From an uncultured Clostridia bacterium (lineage in GTDB: Bacteria; Bacillota; Clostridia; Christensenellales; CAG-138): a stretch of DNA of 64,000 nucleotides. Each line of letters opens with the position of its first letter. Position 1 is the first letter of the stretch. The translations under genes and the position numbers were made by a program. Shown here one piece after another: positions 50,906-59,273 of this stretch. The stretch spans positions 1-64,000 of the forward strand of contig CALVWJ010000004.1 of NCBI GenBank assembly GCA_944366945.1, given 5' to 3'. A model generated the notes under the pieces. That model ran no database searches. It had not been told where the DNA came from and worked only from the letters and a program-made list of their open reading frames with translations.

Positions 50906-51673
50906 TTATTTTTCTTTTTCTTCTTCGCCTTCTTCAAGGTCTTTCTTTTTGTTCTTGTCGTCCTGGATCTGCTGCAGGATGGTCGCAGCCACAAACCCGC
51001 CAAGGAGGCCCACCAGCATGCCCACCGTTGCATTTCCGGCCTGCGTGCCGACCAGGAGGCCTATGAATACACCGGCTAGCGGCAAAAGCATCATCCGCAT
51101 GGGCCTCCGCTTGCGCCGGTAATAATCCGGCGGCACCTTTTTAACAGGTACACGCAGCTCGCTTTCATACCCTTCCGCTTCCATATCGCCGAAGGGGTAT
51201 ACCTCAAGTTCCGGCGAAGTACCATGAAAATAATGCCCCCGCGGGAACCATTTGCGGTATACGAACCCCCAGCGCTCAAACGCACTCTTTAGGCCCGGCC
51301 CCTTGCATGGGAACAACGCGTATTCCGTTTCCTCGGTTTGCAGCGTTTCAAACCCAGCCGGAAGTTGAGGTTCCTCCTCCAGCACCTCGATGGCAATCCA
51401 GTAATCGTACGCATATTTCTCGAAATTGTGATTGGCCGCAACATAGCATCGCGCATCGGGCGCAAGGTCGCGCAGCGCCGCAAGCGTGCCATCCGCTTCG
51501 CATTCCGCCCAGAATTCCTGGATCTGCGCAAGCGCTTCACGCCCCTTTTCCGTTATGATGCGCTTTCGTTTCCCCGCGAGCAGCAACGCCGGCTGCCGGG
51601 CCACAATCCCCTCTTCCGCTGCGCTGTCGGGTACGGCCAGCGCCCGCTTTGCTTCTTGCTTGCGTTCTTCCAT
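50906..51673 (-). CDS. GyrI-like effector-binding-domain protein with C-terminal membrane hairpin
   Basis: 255-aa protein. After a charged N-terminus it has a GyrI-like (AraC effector-binding) fold: YAYDYWIAIEVLEEEPQLPAGFETLQ and WGFVYRKWFPRG fit that family. The C-terminus has a double hydrophobic stretch (LLPLAGVFIGLLVGTQAGN, TVGMLVGLLGGFVAATIL) and a Lys/Glu-rich tail. The start at 51673 has GGAG 7 bp upstream. No DNA-binding domain is present. Function unknown. Confidence 0.72.
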   Translation of the reverse strand: MEERKQEAKRALAVPDSAAEEGIVARQPALLLAGKRKRIITEKGREALAQIQEFWAECEADGTLAALRDLAPDARCYVAANHNFEKYAYDYWIAIEVLEEEPQLPAGFETLQTEETEYALFPCKGPGLKSAFERWGFVYRKWFPRGHYFHGTSPELEVYPFGDMEAEGYESELRVPVKKVPPDYYRRKRRPMRMMLLPLAGVFIGLLVGTQAGNATVGMLVGLLGGFVAATILQQIQDDKNKKKDLEEGEEEKEK

Positions 51674-51769
51674 CGTTTCTCCGATCTCCATTTTTCGAAT
51701 CGGCGCAGCATTGCGCCTTGATGCGTTTCATTTTAACACAAACCCGCGCATAGATTCAATTGCCGCGTG

Positions 51770-51798
51770 TTGAAAAGGCTGCAAGCTTGTGCTATGCT
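51770..51798 (+). promoter_or_regulatory. promoter of the metal ABC transporter operon
   Basis: TTGAAA 51770-51775, 17-bp spacer, TATGCT 51793-51798. No clear Zur-type palindrome was seen. Confidence 0.65.
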
Positions 51799-51826
51799 TA
51801 AATTTAAGACCTGGAAAGGAGTAATC

Positions 51827-52819
51827 ATGCAAAACAAACGCCTGTTCCGCAGCCTTGCGCTGCTTCTTGTATTTTCTTTCGTTATTTCGCTGTTCGCAGG
51901 GTGCGATACTTCCAAGGAAAATGCATCGGATGTGAGCGTGACCGTGATCACCACGCTCTTCCCGCTTTTCGATTTCGCCCGCGTCATTACCGATGGCACG
52001 GATGCGGAAGTATCCCTGCTGCTTCCCCCGGGCGTGGAAAGCCACTCGTTTGAGCCATCGCCTGCGGATGTAATCGCCATCCAGCGCTCGGATGTGTTTG
52101 CATATACGGGCGATTCTATGGAAACCTGGGCGCATGAGATCATCGAAGGCCTGGACGGCGCACGCGGCACCACAGAAGACAACGCCTTTCAAACCGTAGG
52201 CAATACGGTAATTGCAGATTGTTCCAAAGGCATTCAGCTCGACGAGGTCGAAGCGCACGACGAAGCCGAAGAAGCAGGGCACAACCATGGCAATTATGAC
52301 CCGCACATCTGGACTGATCCGACCCAGGCGGCCACCATGGTGGGAACGATCACCGATGCGCTTTGTGCGGCCGACCCGGCGCATGCGGAAACCTACCGCA
52401 CCAATTGCGAAGCCTACCAGGCGGAGCTTATGGAGTTGGATGCAGAATTTGAGGCGCTTGTGGACGGTGCGGTGCGGCGCGAAATCTGTTTCGGCGGGCG
52501 CTTTGCCCTCCATTATTTTGCCAAGCGATACGGGCTTTCCTGCATTGCGGCGTACGATTCCTGCTCTTCGGAAACGGAACCCTCCGCCAAGGCAGTTGCA
52601 GAGATTACGGATGCGATCCTGGAAGATGGAATCCCTGTAATTTATTATGAAGAACTGGTTGATCCCAAGGTTGCGCGCTCCATTGCGGAAGACACGGGGT
52701 GCGCAATGTTGCTGCTCCACTCCTGCCACAACGTTTCCAAGGAGGAACTGGATGCGGGGGCAACGTATCTCTCCCTCATGCGCCAAAACCTGGAAAATCT
52801 AAAAACCAGCCTGTATTGA
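51827..52819 (+). CDS. znuA: zinc/manganese ABC transporter binding lipoprotein
   Basis: 330-aa cluster A-I solute-binding protein. Lipoprotein signal ending ISLFAGC; ITTLFPLFDFARVI and the metal ligands HSFEPSPAD and DPHIWTDP; a His/Asp/Glu-rich loop (EAHDEAEEAGHNHG) of the zinc type. AAGGAG precedes the ATG at 51827. It is followed by the ATPase and permease genes of the same transporter. Zinc is favoured by the His-rich loop; manganese is possible. Confidence 0.92.
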   Translation: MQNKRLFRSLALLLVFSFVISLFAGCDTSKENASDVSVTVITTLFPLFDFARVITDGTDAEVSLLLPPGVESHSFEPSPADVIAIQRSDVFAYTGDSMETWAHEIIEGLDGARGTTEDNAFQTVGNTVIADCSKGIQLDEVEAHDEAEEAGHNHGNYDPHIWTDPTQAATMVGTITDALCAADPAHAETYRTNCEAYQAELMELDAEFEALVDGAVRREICFGGRFALHYFAKRYGLSCIAAYDSCSSETEPSAKAVAEITDAILEDGIPVIYYEELVDPKVARSIAEDTGCAMLLLHSCHNVSKEELDAGATYLSLMRQNLENLKTSLY

Positions 52820-52866
52820 TTCCGCTATGGAAAGGCCGGCTGGCTTAGAAAGAAAGCGAATTTACC

Positions 52867-53640
52867 TTGAAAGAAAACGGTACTGAAAACGATGTTTTAA
52901 TCCGCTGCAAAGGGCTTACCCTTGGCTATGAAACGGGCGTAGTGCTTACGGACGTGAATTTTGACGTGCATGCGGGGGACTATGTGTGCATCGTCGGCGA
53001 GAATGGCAGCGGAAAATCCACGCTCATCAAGGCATTGCTTGGGCTTTTGCCCCCGCGCAGCGGCGAGATCGCATTTTCCGGCGTATCTGCCCGCGAGATC
53101 GGGTATTTGCCTCAGCAAACGGCGCTGCAAAAGGATTTTCCCGCAAGCGTTTATGAAGTGGTGCTCTCCGGCTGCGCCAACAGCCTTGGCCGCACGCCGT
53201 TCTACGGGAAGGCTCAGCATGCGCGCGCAGCGGAAAACCTTGCGCGCCTTGGCATTGCAGACCTTGCAAAAACATCCTACCGCACGCTTTCGGGCGGCCA
53301 GCAGCAGCGGGTCCTGTTGGCGCGCGCGCTCTGCGCAACCACAAAACTGCTCCTGCTGGATGAACCCGTTGCCGCGCTCGACCCCATTGCAACCAACGAT
53401 CTCTATGCGCTGATCCGCCGCCTCAACCGGGAGGAGGGCATCACGATCCTTATGGTATCCCATGATATCAGCTGCGCCCTTCACGATGCAACGCACGTTC
53501 TGCAGCTTTCCGACCGGGGCGTGGTTTTCTTCGGCACGGCAGCGGCTTACCGCAAAAGCCCCATTGGCGCGCGCTTTCTGCGCTGCGCCTGCGCCGCGGA
53601 TTATCCGCGCATTCAATTTGGCGTTTGGGAGGAGGAATAG
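52867..53640 (+). CDS. znuC: zinc/manganese ABC transporter ATP-binding protein
   Basis: 257-aa ATPase with Walker A GENGSGKST, Q-loop YLPQQ, signature LSGGQQQR and Walker B LLLLDEP. The start is a TTG at 52867 with a weak AAAGAAAG site; no in-frame ATG is nearby. The Cys-rich C-terminus (RCACAADYP) is unusual for the family. It lies between znuA and znuB in one operon. Confidence 0.93.
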   Translation: MKENGTENDVLIRCKGLTLGYETGVVLTDVNFDVHAGDYVCIVGENGSGKSTLIKALLGLLPPRSGEIAFSGVSAREIGYLPQQTALQKDFPASVYEVVLSGCANSLGRTPFYGKAQHARAAENLARLGIADLAKTSYRTLSGGQQQRVLLARALCATTKLLLLDEPVAALDPIATNDLYALIRRLNREEGITILMVSHDISCALHDATHVLQLSDRGVVFFGTAAAYRKSPIGARFLRCACAADYPRIQFGVWEEE

Positions 53641-53643
53641 CCC

Positions 53644-54462
53644 ATGCTTTCGCTTCTTCGTGAGATTTTCTCCTATTCCTTCCTGGTGCGGGCTCTGATC
53701 GTTGGAAGCCTCGTTGCGTTATGCGCTGCGCTTCTTGGCGTCAGCCTCGTGCTCAAACGTTATTCCATGATCGGCGATGGCCTCTCCCATGTCGGGTTTG
53801 GTGCGCTTTCCATCGCCATGGCGATGAATGCAGCGCCGCTCGCGGTGGCCATCCCCGTCGTGATCCTTGCCGCCTTTCTGTTGCTGCGCATCAGCCAGAA
53901 TAGCCGGCTCGGCGGCGACAGCGCCATCGCGCTCATCGCCTCTGCGTCGCTTGCAGCAGGCGTACTCGTCACATCCCTTACAAGCGGGCTCAACGCGGAT
54001 GTATACAGCTATATGTTCGGCAGCATTCTTGCCATGAGCGCGGAAGACGTTTATCTTTCCCTTGCGCTCGCGGCGGTTGTGCTCCTGCTTTTCGTGGTGT
54101 TTTACAACCGCATTTTCGCAATTACGTTCGATGAAAGCTTTGCCAGGGCAACAGGAACGCGCGTTTCACGCTACAACCTGCTGATCGCACTGCTTACAGC
54201 GCTCACCATCGTCATCGGCATGCGCATTATGGGTACAATGTTGATTTCCGGCCTTATCATTTTCCCTGCGCTCACCGCGATGCGCGTGTGCCGCTCTTTC
54301 CGCGGCGTCGTGCTGACTTCCGCAATCATCAGCGTGTTTTCTTTCCTCGCGGGCATGGTGCTTTCCTATGTGATGCGCACGCCGGCGGGCGCAAGCATCG
54401 TTGTGGTCAATGCGCTGCTATTCTGCCTTTTTGCGCTGATTGGGAAGCTCGCAAAGCGCTAG
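53644..54462 (+). CDS. znuB: zinc/manganese ABC transporter permease
   Basis: 272-aa membrane protein, about eight hydrophobic segments, ABC-3 family. Typical motifs: SLVLKRYSMIGDGLSHVGFGAL near the N-terminus, and the LLTALTIVIGMRIMGTMLISG segment. GGAGGAG precedes the ATG, and the gap to znuC is 3 bp. It completes the importer. Confidence 0.94.
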   Translation: MLSLLREIFSYSFLVRALIVGSLVALCAALLGVSLVLKRYSMIGDGLSHVGFGALSIAMAMNAAPLAVAIPVVILAAFLLLRISQNSRLGGDSAIALIASASLAAGVLVTSLTSGLNADVYSYMFGSILAMSAEDVYLSLALAAVVLLLFVVFYNRIFAITFDESFARATGTRVSRYNLLIALLTALTIVIGMRIMGTMLISGLIIFPALTAMRVCRSFRGVVLTSAIISVFSFLAGMVLSYVMRTPAGASIVVVNALLFCLFALIGKLAKR

Positions 54463-54529
54463 TGGGCTGCAACTTTTTCCCTTGCTATCGCTTTTTGTTT
54501 TATAAAAGCGTTCAGAAATGGAGTTCTTT

Positions 54530-54910
54530 ATGAAGCGGCTTGCTTTTTTCTCCATCGCCCTGTTTGCACTGCTTTTCTTTCCCGCCTGCGCGCCCAAGCA
54601 AGTGGCGGATCTGCCCGAAGGCGATGAATTATGGTTTCATGCAAAGGTGATTGAGGTTTATGAAGGCGGCTGCATTTTAGAGCCACTGCCGGATGCGGAA
54701 GCTGTGCTCGCATCGGCAGACCGATTGCTGCTCGGCGATGCGGTGCTCCAGGAGAACGGCATATCCGGCCTTAGCGCGGGCGATCTCCTTCTCATTGCGT
54801 ACGATGGCATGATCCTTGAATCCTATCCCGCGCAGTTAAGCGTAGTGTATTCCGTCTCCCTTCTTGATGAAAATGGCGAAGCGCTCCCGGCATGTGTAAC
54901 TGTGGAGTAA
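54530..54910 (+). CDS. small lipoprotein, DUF3221-like
   Basis: 126-aa exported protein: signal ALFALLFFPAC, then a beta-rich domain (AKVIEVYEGGCILEPLPD, GDLLLIAYDGMILESYPAQL) similar to DUF3221 and other OB-like lipoproteins of Firmicutes. The ATG at 54530 has GGAG 7 bp upstream; the one at 54518 has none. It follows znuB by 67 bp and may be in the same transcript, but has no evident role in metal uptake. Confidence 0.75.
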   Translation: MKRLAFFSIALFALLFFPACAPKQVADLPEGDELWFHAKVIEVYEGGCILEPLPDAEAVLASADRLLLGDAVLQENGISGLSAGDLLLIAYDGMILESYPAQLSVVYSVSLLDENGEALPACVTVE

Positions 54911-55251
54911 GCAAAAGCATGTATTCCTTTCCAATGTATATGTAGCAGTTCTCGCCGTCCATCCGTTGAAGCAACGCAGGATTTGCTTGAAAACGGACCC
55001 CAAGGGAATTTCCGTTGCGCTATCTTCCGAAAAGTGTTTTTTTTACACTGAAAGCTTTCTGCAATCCTCTCTTTTCAGTAAAAGCCCCATGTTCTTATTG
55101 CGCAGAAGGCATCTTTGCAGAAAAGCAACTTTCAAAATGCCATCGTATCCGCCAAAAGCCCTGCTGTTTCCGTTTGCCATAGCACCCATTCAAGTGATGC
55201 CGGCTGCACCGTGCAGCCGCATAGAGCGTTTGCTAAAATGTCAGAATAAAG
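54911..55251. other. intergenic stretch, no gene seen
   Basis: AT-rich stretch without a credible ORF. CGGCTGCAC/GTGCAGCCG (55201-55219) forms a hairpin with a minimal loop. Confidence 0.45.
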
Positions 55252-55279
55252 CAGCTGCCGGCTCAAATGCCGGCAGCTG
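55252..55279 (-). terminator. hairpin after the GNAT pseudogene
   Basis: CAGCTGCCGGC 55252-55262 pairs with GCCGGCAGCTG 55269-55279; the minus-strand tail CTTTATT is a weak T-run. Confidence 0.55.
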
Positions 55280-55305
55280 TTGCTATGCTTACGCATGGAA
55301 TGGTT

Positions 55306-55852
55306 CTAGAGTTCTGCTTCCATATAATAGGCATCCGGCTCCTCTTGCATCCAGCTTTCAATAAGAAGCTTAGCCTCAGTGCAGCCCCTTTTTCTATAAA
55401 ATGCTACGGTGTCCTCAGCGGGGTTCGCGCAAAGGAACAACCGCTTTGCTCCAAGCTTGCGTGCTTCTGCAGGCCTTCTGAAACAGCTGCGTTCCCAGCC
55501 CCTGTCCGCGCACATTCCGCGTTACGAAAAGCCCCAGCAGGTTAAAATATGCATGCTGCTCGCCCAGTGGGCGCGTTTCAAGCAAGCTGAATGCAACAAG
55601 TTTCTCTTTGCAGAAGGCACCATATGCAATACTGCCTTCCCGCATGCACTTTTTCTGGAAATAGGAGGCAAGGAAAGCCTTGTCTTCCTCGGTCCAGTTC
55701 TTTATACACTTTTGCGGGGTCAGCGCCCATCCATTCGGCCCACGCTGCCACATTCGCCCCAACGCCTTGCGCCCAAAAGCAGAAGCAGCGGTATGGTAAA
55801 CTCCGAAGCTAGGATCTTCCGGAATGCAGACACCTTCGCTTCCGTTTTCCGC
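55306..55852 (-). pseudogene. GNAT acetyltransferase, frameshifted
   Basis: Two minus-strand frames together make a GNAT fold. Upstream frame: DPSFGVYHTAASAFGRKALG, KLVAFSLLETRPLGE and the acetyl-CoA loop NVRGQGLGTQLFQKAC. Downstream frame: EARKLGAKRLFLCANPAEDT and VAFYRKRGC, the usual C-terminal motif. The frame change lies near 55465-55485. No start codon with a ribosome site is visible; the open frame begins right after the stop of the upstream gene. Either a pseudogene or, for the shift alone, a sequencing error. Confidence 0.7.
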
Positions 55853-56572
55853 CTATGCTTCGTGTTCCGGCAGGTCTTTTTCCTTTTTCTTGCGCCGTTT
55901 GCTGCGCAGGAACAGAAGCCCCGCAATGCAAACGATAAGCGCTCCGCCTGCATCCACCATCAGATCTTCCATCGTATCACGGATCGCCTCATGCCCAATA
56001 AATTGCACGCCCTGCTCCGTAGCAAATTTTTGCATGTTCATGCCGAGCGCCCCATCCATAACAAATTCATAAATCTCCCAAACGGCGCCGCAAGCAAGTG
56101 CAAAGCAAAATGCAAAAAATGCTACGAACCCAGGTGAAAGCTGCATGGGGACGGTTTTCTCCTCGTTGAGGATTGAAACAAGTGAAAATCCCAACGCTCC
56201 CAGCATTGCACCGCTGAAGGTATGCAAGTAAATATCCCAATGCGGGACAACATAGAAAAAGTCCCGCACCTCGCCCAAATAAATCGCGCAATAGAGGAAA
56301 ATAAAATACATGCTCCGCATGTAATTGGGCACTTCAATGGAAAACTTGCGTTGGAAAAAGGAGGGCAGGAACATCACCACAAGGCCCAGCATGCATTGCA
56401 CCAGGCTCAAATAGTAATCGCTCTTTACCTTCATATAGGGTTCATCTTCCGGAACAACAGAAGGTGCGGTGAAAATCATCACCGTAACATATACGATGGA
56501 GCCCACCAATGTGAGAAACAGCAGGATGCCGATAATCTTGCTCCAGTTCCATTTTTTATCCATTTTTCCCAT
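55853..56572 (-). CDS. DUF2238/YjdF-like membrane protein
   Basis: 239-aa protein with about six membrane segments. HWDIYLHTFSGAMLGALGFSL, GAVWEIYEFVMD and DTMEDLMVDAGGAL are the signature segments of the DUF2238 family, which has conserved His, Glu and Asp within the membrane part. A basic tail ends the protein. GGGG stands 7 bp before the ATG. Function unknown. It ends next to the GNAT relic. Confidence 0.82.
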   Translation of the reverse strand: MGKMDKKWNWSKIIGILLFLTLVGSIVYVTVMIFTAPSVVPEDEPYMKVKSDYYLSLVQCMLGLVVMFLPSFFQRKFSIEVPNYMRSMYFIFLYCAIYLGEVRDFFYVVPHWDIYLHTFSGAMLGALGFSLVSILNEEKTVPMQLSPGFVAFFAFCFALACGAVWEIYEFVMDGALGMNMQKFATEQGVQFIGHEAIRDTMEDLMVDAGGALIVCIAGLLFLRSKRRKKKEKDLPEHEA

Positions 56573-56651
56573 CGATTTTCCCCTTCGAATTTGAATATTA
56601 ATGCTATTTTACGGTATGCTGGCGCGCTTTGCAACCATCTCCAAAAAATAA

Positions 56652-56672
56652 GCCCGGAGTTTTGCTCCGGGC
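56652..56672 (-). terminator. terminator of the flavin-module operon
   Basis: GCCCGGAG 56652-56659 pairs with CTCCGGGC 56665-56672; on the minus strand TTATTTTTT follows. It closes the operon from apbE to the FMN-binding gene. Confidence 0.88.
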
Positions 56673-56700
56673 CTACTTCAAATGGATCAAATGCAACGGC

Positions 56701-57240
56701 TCACGCAAGGCCTGCGATGAATTCCGCAGCGGTGTTTACCGCACTGCATACGGCGTTGGAACTGATGGAAGCCGCCGTTACGGAATCCACCTCACCGCCA
56801 TCCTTCACAAGGGATACCGGCGCAACGAGGCCTGCGAACTGGTCGGTAAACGATGCTTCCTTCACCTTCGCGCCAAGGCCCGCGGTTTCGCTAAAGCCCG
56901 ATCCGCCGCACTGAATGCCCGTAAGCGCACCTTCCAGGTCCATGCCAACTGTAACCTCAATGGGGCCGCCAAAGCCGGTGACGGTTACCTGAACAACATG
57001 GCCAACAATATTGTTGGAAGCGTCCACGCCTTGATAGCAATGATCCACTGCAGCGCCTTCCTCAAGCGTAATGGGTTCAAAGCTCGCCGCTGCCGGCAGC
57101 ACTGCCGCGCGTGCTTCTTCCGCGGCCTTAGCAGCCTGTTCTGCAATAGGGCCTTTGGTCAGCGCGTTTGTGGTGCCGAGCGCCGCACCCGCAACAAGCG
57201 CGATCACGCAGAGAATGACCCAGGCAGGAACCTTTTTCAT
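56701..57240 (-). CDS. FMN-binding-domain protein (RnfG-like), exported
   Basis: 179-aa protein with an N-terminal membrane anchor (VILCVIALVAGAALG) and an extracytoplasmic FMN-binding domain. The flavinylation motif is Asp152-S-V-T-A-A-Ser158 (canonical Dxx(S/T)(G/S)A(S/T)), so FMN would be linked to Ser158 by ApbE. The start at 57240 has GAGGG 8 bp upstream; an ATG at 57255 overlaps the preceding stop. It is the last gene of the operon. Confidence 0.87.
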   Translation of the reverse strand: MKKVPAWVILCVIALVAGAALGTTNALTKGPIAEQAAKAAEEARAAVLPAAASFEPITLEEGAAVDHCYQGVDASNNIVGHVVQVTVTGFGGPIEVTVGMDLEGALTGIQCGGSGFSETAGLGAKVKEASFTDQFAGLVAPVSLVKDGGEVDSVTAASISSNAVCSAVNTAAEFIAGLA

Positions 57241-57251
57241 CGTAACAACCC

Positions 57252-57737
57252 TCATTTCTTTTTAATATAACGCAAAAGATACTTTGCCGTGACGCCGGTG
57301 ATTACTCCGGTTACGGCAGCGGAAACCAAAAGCAATGGGAAGTAGGCAAGAATCGCGCGTACCTGCACAAAAAGGGACGCTACAGCACATTGCCCAATGT
57401 TATGGCATACAGCCCCAACAACACTTACGCCGATAACGCTGACGCCGCGGAAACGTTGAAACAGCATCATCCCACAAAGGCTTAATGCAGCTCCAGCCGC
57501 GCTATAAAGCATCGCAGCAGGCGAACCAAACAGGAAAGCAGAAAGCAGTACCTTAAGCGCTGCAAGCAGCACTGCGCTCTTTGCATCAAGAAGATAGAGC
57601 GCATAGAGCAGCACCATATTGGAAAGGCCGAGCTTGATGCCCGGGATTCCAACCACAGGCAGCAGGGATTCTACATACCCTAGCACGAGCATTACGCCCG
57701 TCAAAAGCCCATAGCGGGCAACCTTCCCTGCATTCAT
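57252..57737 (-). CDS. Gx transporter family membrane protein
   Basis: 161-aa protein with about five membrane segments. GIPGIKLGLSNMVLLYAL and CGMMLFQRF resemble the Gx transporter family, often annotated as heptaprenyl diphosphate synthase component I. AGGGAAGG-like sequence precedes the ATG. Its start overlaps the stop of the NusG-II gene (ATGA). Members occur with ApbE and FMN-binding proteins in extracytoplasmic electron-transfer loci. A direct role here is inferred. Confidence 0.85.
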   Translation of the reverse strand: MNAGKVARYGLLTGVMLVLGYVESLLPVVGIPGIKLGLSNMVLLYALYLLDAKSAVLLAALKVLLSAFLFGSPAAMLYSAAGAALSLCGMMLFQRFRGVSVIGVSVVGAVCHNIGQCAVASLFVQVRAILAYFPLLLVSAAVTGVITGVTAKYLLRYIKKK

Positions 57738-58099
57738 GGTGCATCCTCCGCCACAAGCTCAATGGAAACCCCATTCGGCAGGCAGACGATCCAGTTCTCC
57801 AATTCTGCATGCGCTGCGCTTTCGCAGGTAACATCGCCCTGCAAAACGCAAAGCTGGTTCTCACATGTGGAGCTTTGCATCCGCACGCCCCCTTCAAACA
57901 CTGCGATTACATTTACCTTGCCATCGCCCTGGTCAATGGTAATAGTCTGCGGCGTATCGAGCGGCAGGCGGGCATATTCCACATCGTGCACATATACGAT
58001 CACCCATCCTGCTCCATTAGCAGGAGCACGCAGAGCAAACAGCAGGATTGCAGCTACCGCCAACACCGCGCCCAGGATGATAAGATCGTTCCGTTTCAT
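57734..58099 (-). CDS. NusG domain II-containing protein, membrane-anchored
   Basis: 121-aa protein with one N-terminal membrane segment (LIILGAVLAVAAILLFAL) and a NusG-II (KOW-independent) beta domain. The Cys-x4-Cys segment STCENQLCV is typical of this exported family. The first gene after apbE, with its stop overlapping the Gx transporter start. It is not a transcription factor. Proteins of this type travel with Gx transporters and FMN-binding proteins. Confidence 0.85.
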   Translation of the reverse strand: MKRNDLIILGAVLAVAAILLFALRAPANGAGWVIVYVHDVEYARLPLDTPQTITIDQGDGKVNVIAVFEGGVRMQSSTCENQLCVLQGDVTCESAAHAELENWIVCLPNGVSIELVAEDAP

Positions 58100-58177
58100 T
58101 GAAATATTGTATCATTTTCGCAGGTGCGCCGCAATGCATTGTCGAATTCTTATCAAGTATATTTTATTTTATACAAT

Positions 58178-59257
58178 TCATTCTGTTGGATCAAGCCGAA
58201 GCCAAACAATGCTTCCATCCAGAAGTTCCCAAACCGCGGAAACCCCGTTGGCTTCCGCAAGTGCGCGGCCTTCCTCATAAGGAAGGTTAAAGAGCGCCGT
58301 TGAAAACGCATCCGCAAGGCCCGAATCCGGGTGCGTAACCGTTACGGCCTTCACATAGTTGGCCGGCATGAGGGTGTCCGGGTCGATAATATGATGGTAG
58401 GAAAAGCCATCCACCGTATAATAGCGCTGGTATCCCCCGCTGGTAACAAGGGAAGCATCCGAAAGCTCCAGCGTTGCAAGCGCCGCTTCGGGATCATCTG
58501 GATCCTGCACATGGATGCGCCAGGGGTTGCCATCCGCCCGCGTCCCAAGCGCGCAGACGTTGCCACCCAAATTGAGCAGCAGGCTTGTTACACCACGCGC
58601 ACGCGCGTTATCGCACGCAAGCTGCGCCGCAAATCCCTTCCCGATTGCCCCAACATCCAGCTGCAGCGCAGGGTCCGCCAAATAAACCGTGTTCGCTTCA
58701 GCATCGAGAATTACATCATCTATATTCGTATGTGCTGCAGCCTTCTCGAGGGCGCTGCGCTCCGGCAATGCCGCCTGTTCCGGATCCGCAATGCCAGCTT
58801 CCCGCGCATCATGCCAAAGGGTAAGCACGCTTCCAAAGGCGATATTCACGCGCCCTTCCGTTAAACCGCAAACCTCTTTCCCAAAGGAAAGGAGCGCAAA
58901 CAGCTCCGGTTCCACTGCAACCGGCTGCTTCCATGCGCTGTCGTTCACGGTTTTAAGGTTCACCACGCCATCATGCGTTTCATAAATGTCAAACAAGGCA
59001 TCATAGCGCGCCAAATCGCTGTAGATGGCATCCATGGCCTGCTGCGCTTCCGCTTCGCTTTCCGCATAAAGCAACACCGTTACCACGGTATCGAACAGAG
59101 AAAGGTAAGTTGCTTCATAGCGTTGTAAGCGCTGCGTACAGCCGCCCAAAAAGGCAAGCGGAACAGCACACAGCAGGATAAGGGCTAAAGTGTACGCAAC
59201 AGGCTGCACACACTTTTGACGCAGCTTGAAATCCATTGCGCGCTTTCCAACCTCCAT
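58178..59257 (-). CDS. apbE: FAD:protein FMN transferase, lipoprotein
   Basis: 359-aa ApbE-family flavin transferase that attaches FMN covalently to Thr or Ser of partner proteins outside the membrane. Lipoprotein signal ending LAFLGGC; conserved segments YDALFDIYETHDGVVN, LDVGAIGKGFAAQ, LLNLGGNVCALG and HHIIDPDTLMP. The start may be 59257 or 59236. It heads the operon containing the FMN-binding protein, its likely target. mgtE ends 16 bp upstream. Confidence 0.92.
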   Translation of the reverse strand: MEVGKRAMDFKLRQKCVQPVAYTLALILLCAVPLAFLGGCTQRLQRYEATYLSLFDTVVTVLLYAESEAEAQQAMDAIYSDLARYDALFDIYETHDGVVNLKTVNDSAWKQPVAVEPELFALLSFGKEVCGLTEGRVNIAFGSVLTLWHDAREAGIADPEQAALPERSALEKAAAHTNIDDVILDAEANTVYLADPALQLDVGAIGKGFAAQLACDNARARGVTSLLLNLGGNVCALGTRADGNPWRIHVQDPDDPEAALATLELSDASLVTSGGYQRYYTVDGFSYHHIIDPDTLMPANYVKAVTVTHPDSGLADAFSTALFNLPYEEGRALAEANGVSAVWELLDGSIVWLRLDPTE

Positions 59258-59273
59258 CTTCTATCCGTCCCGG

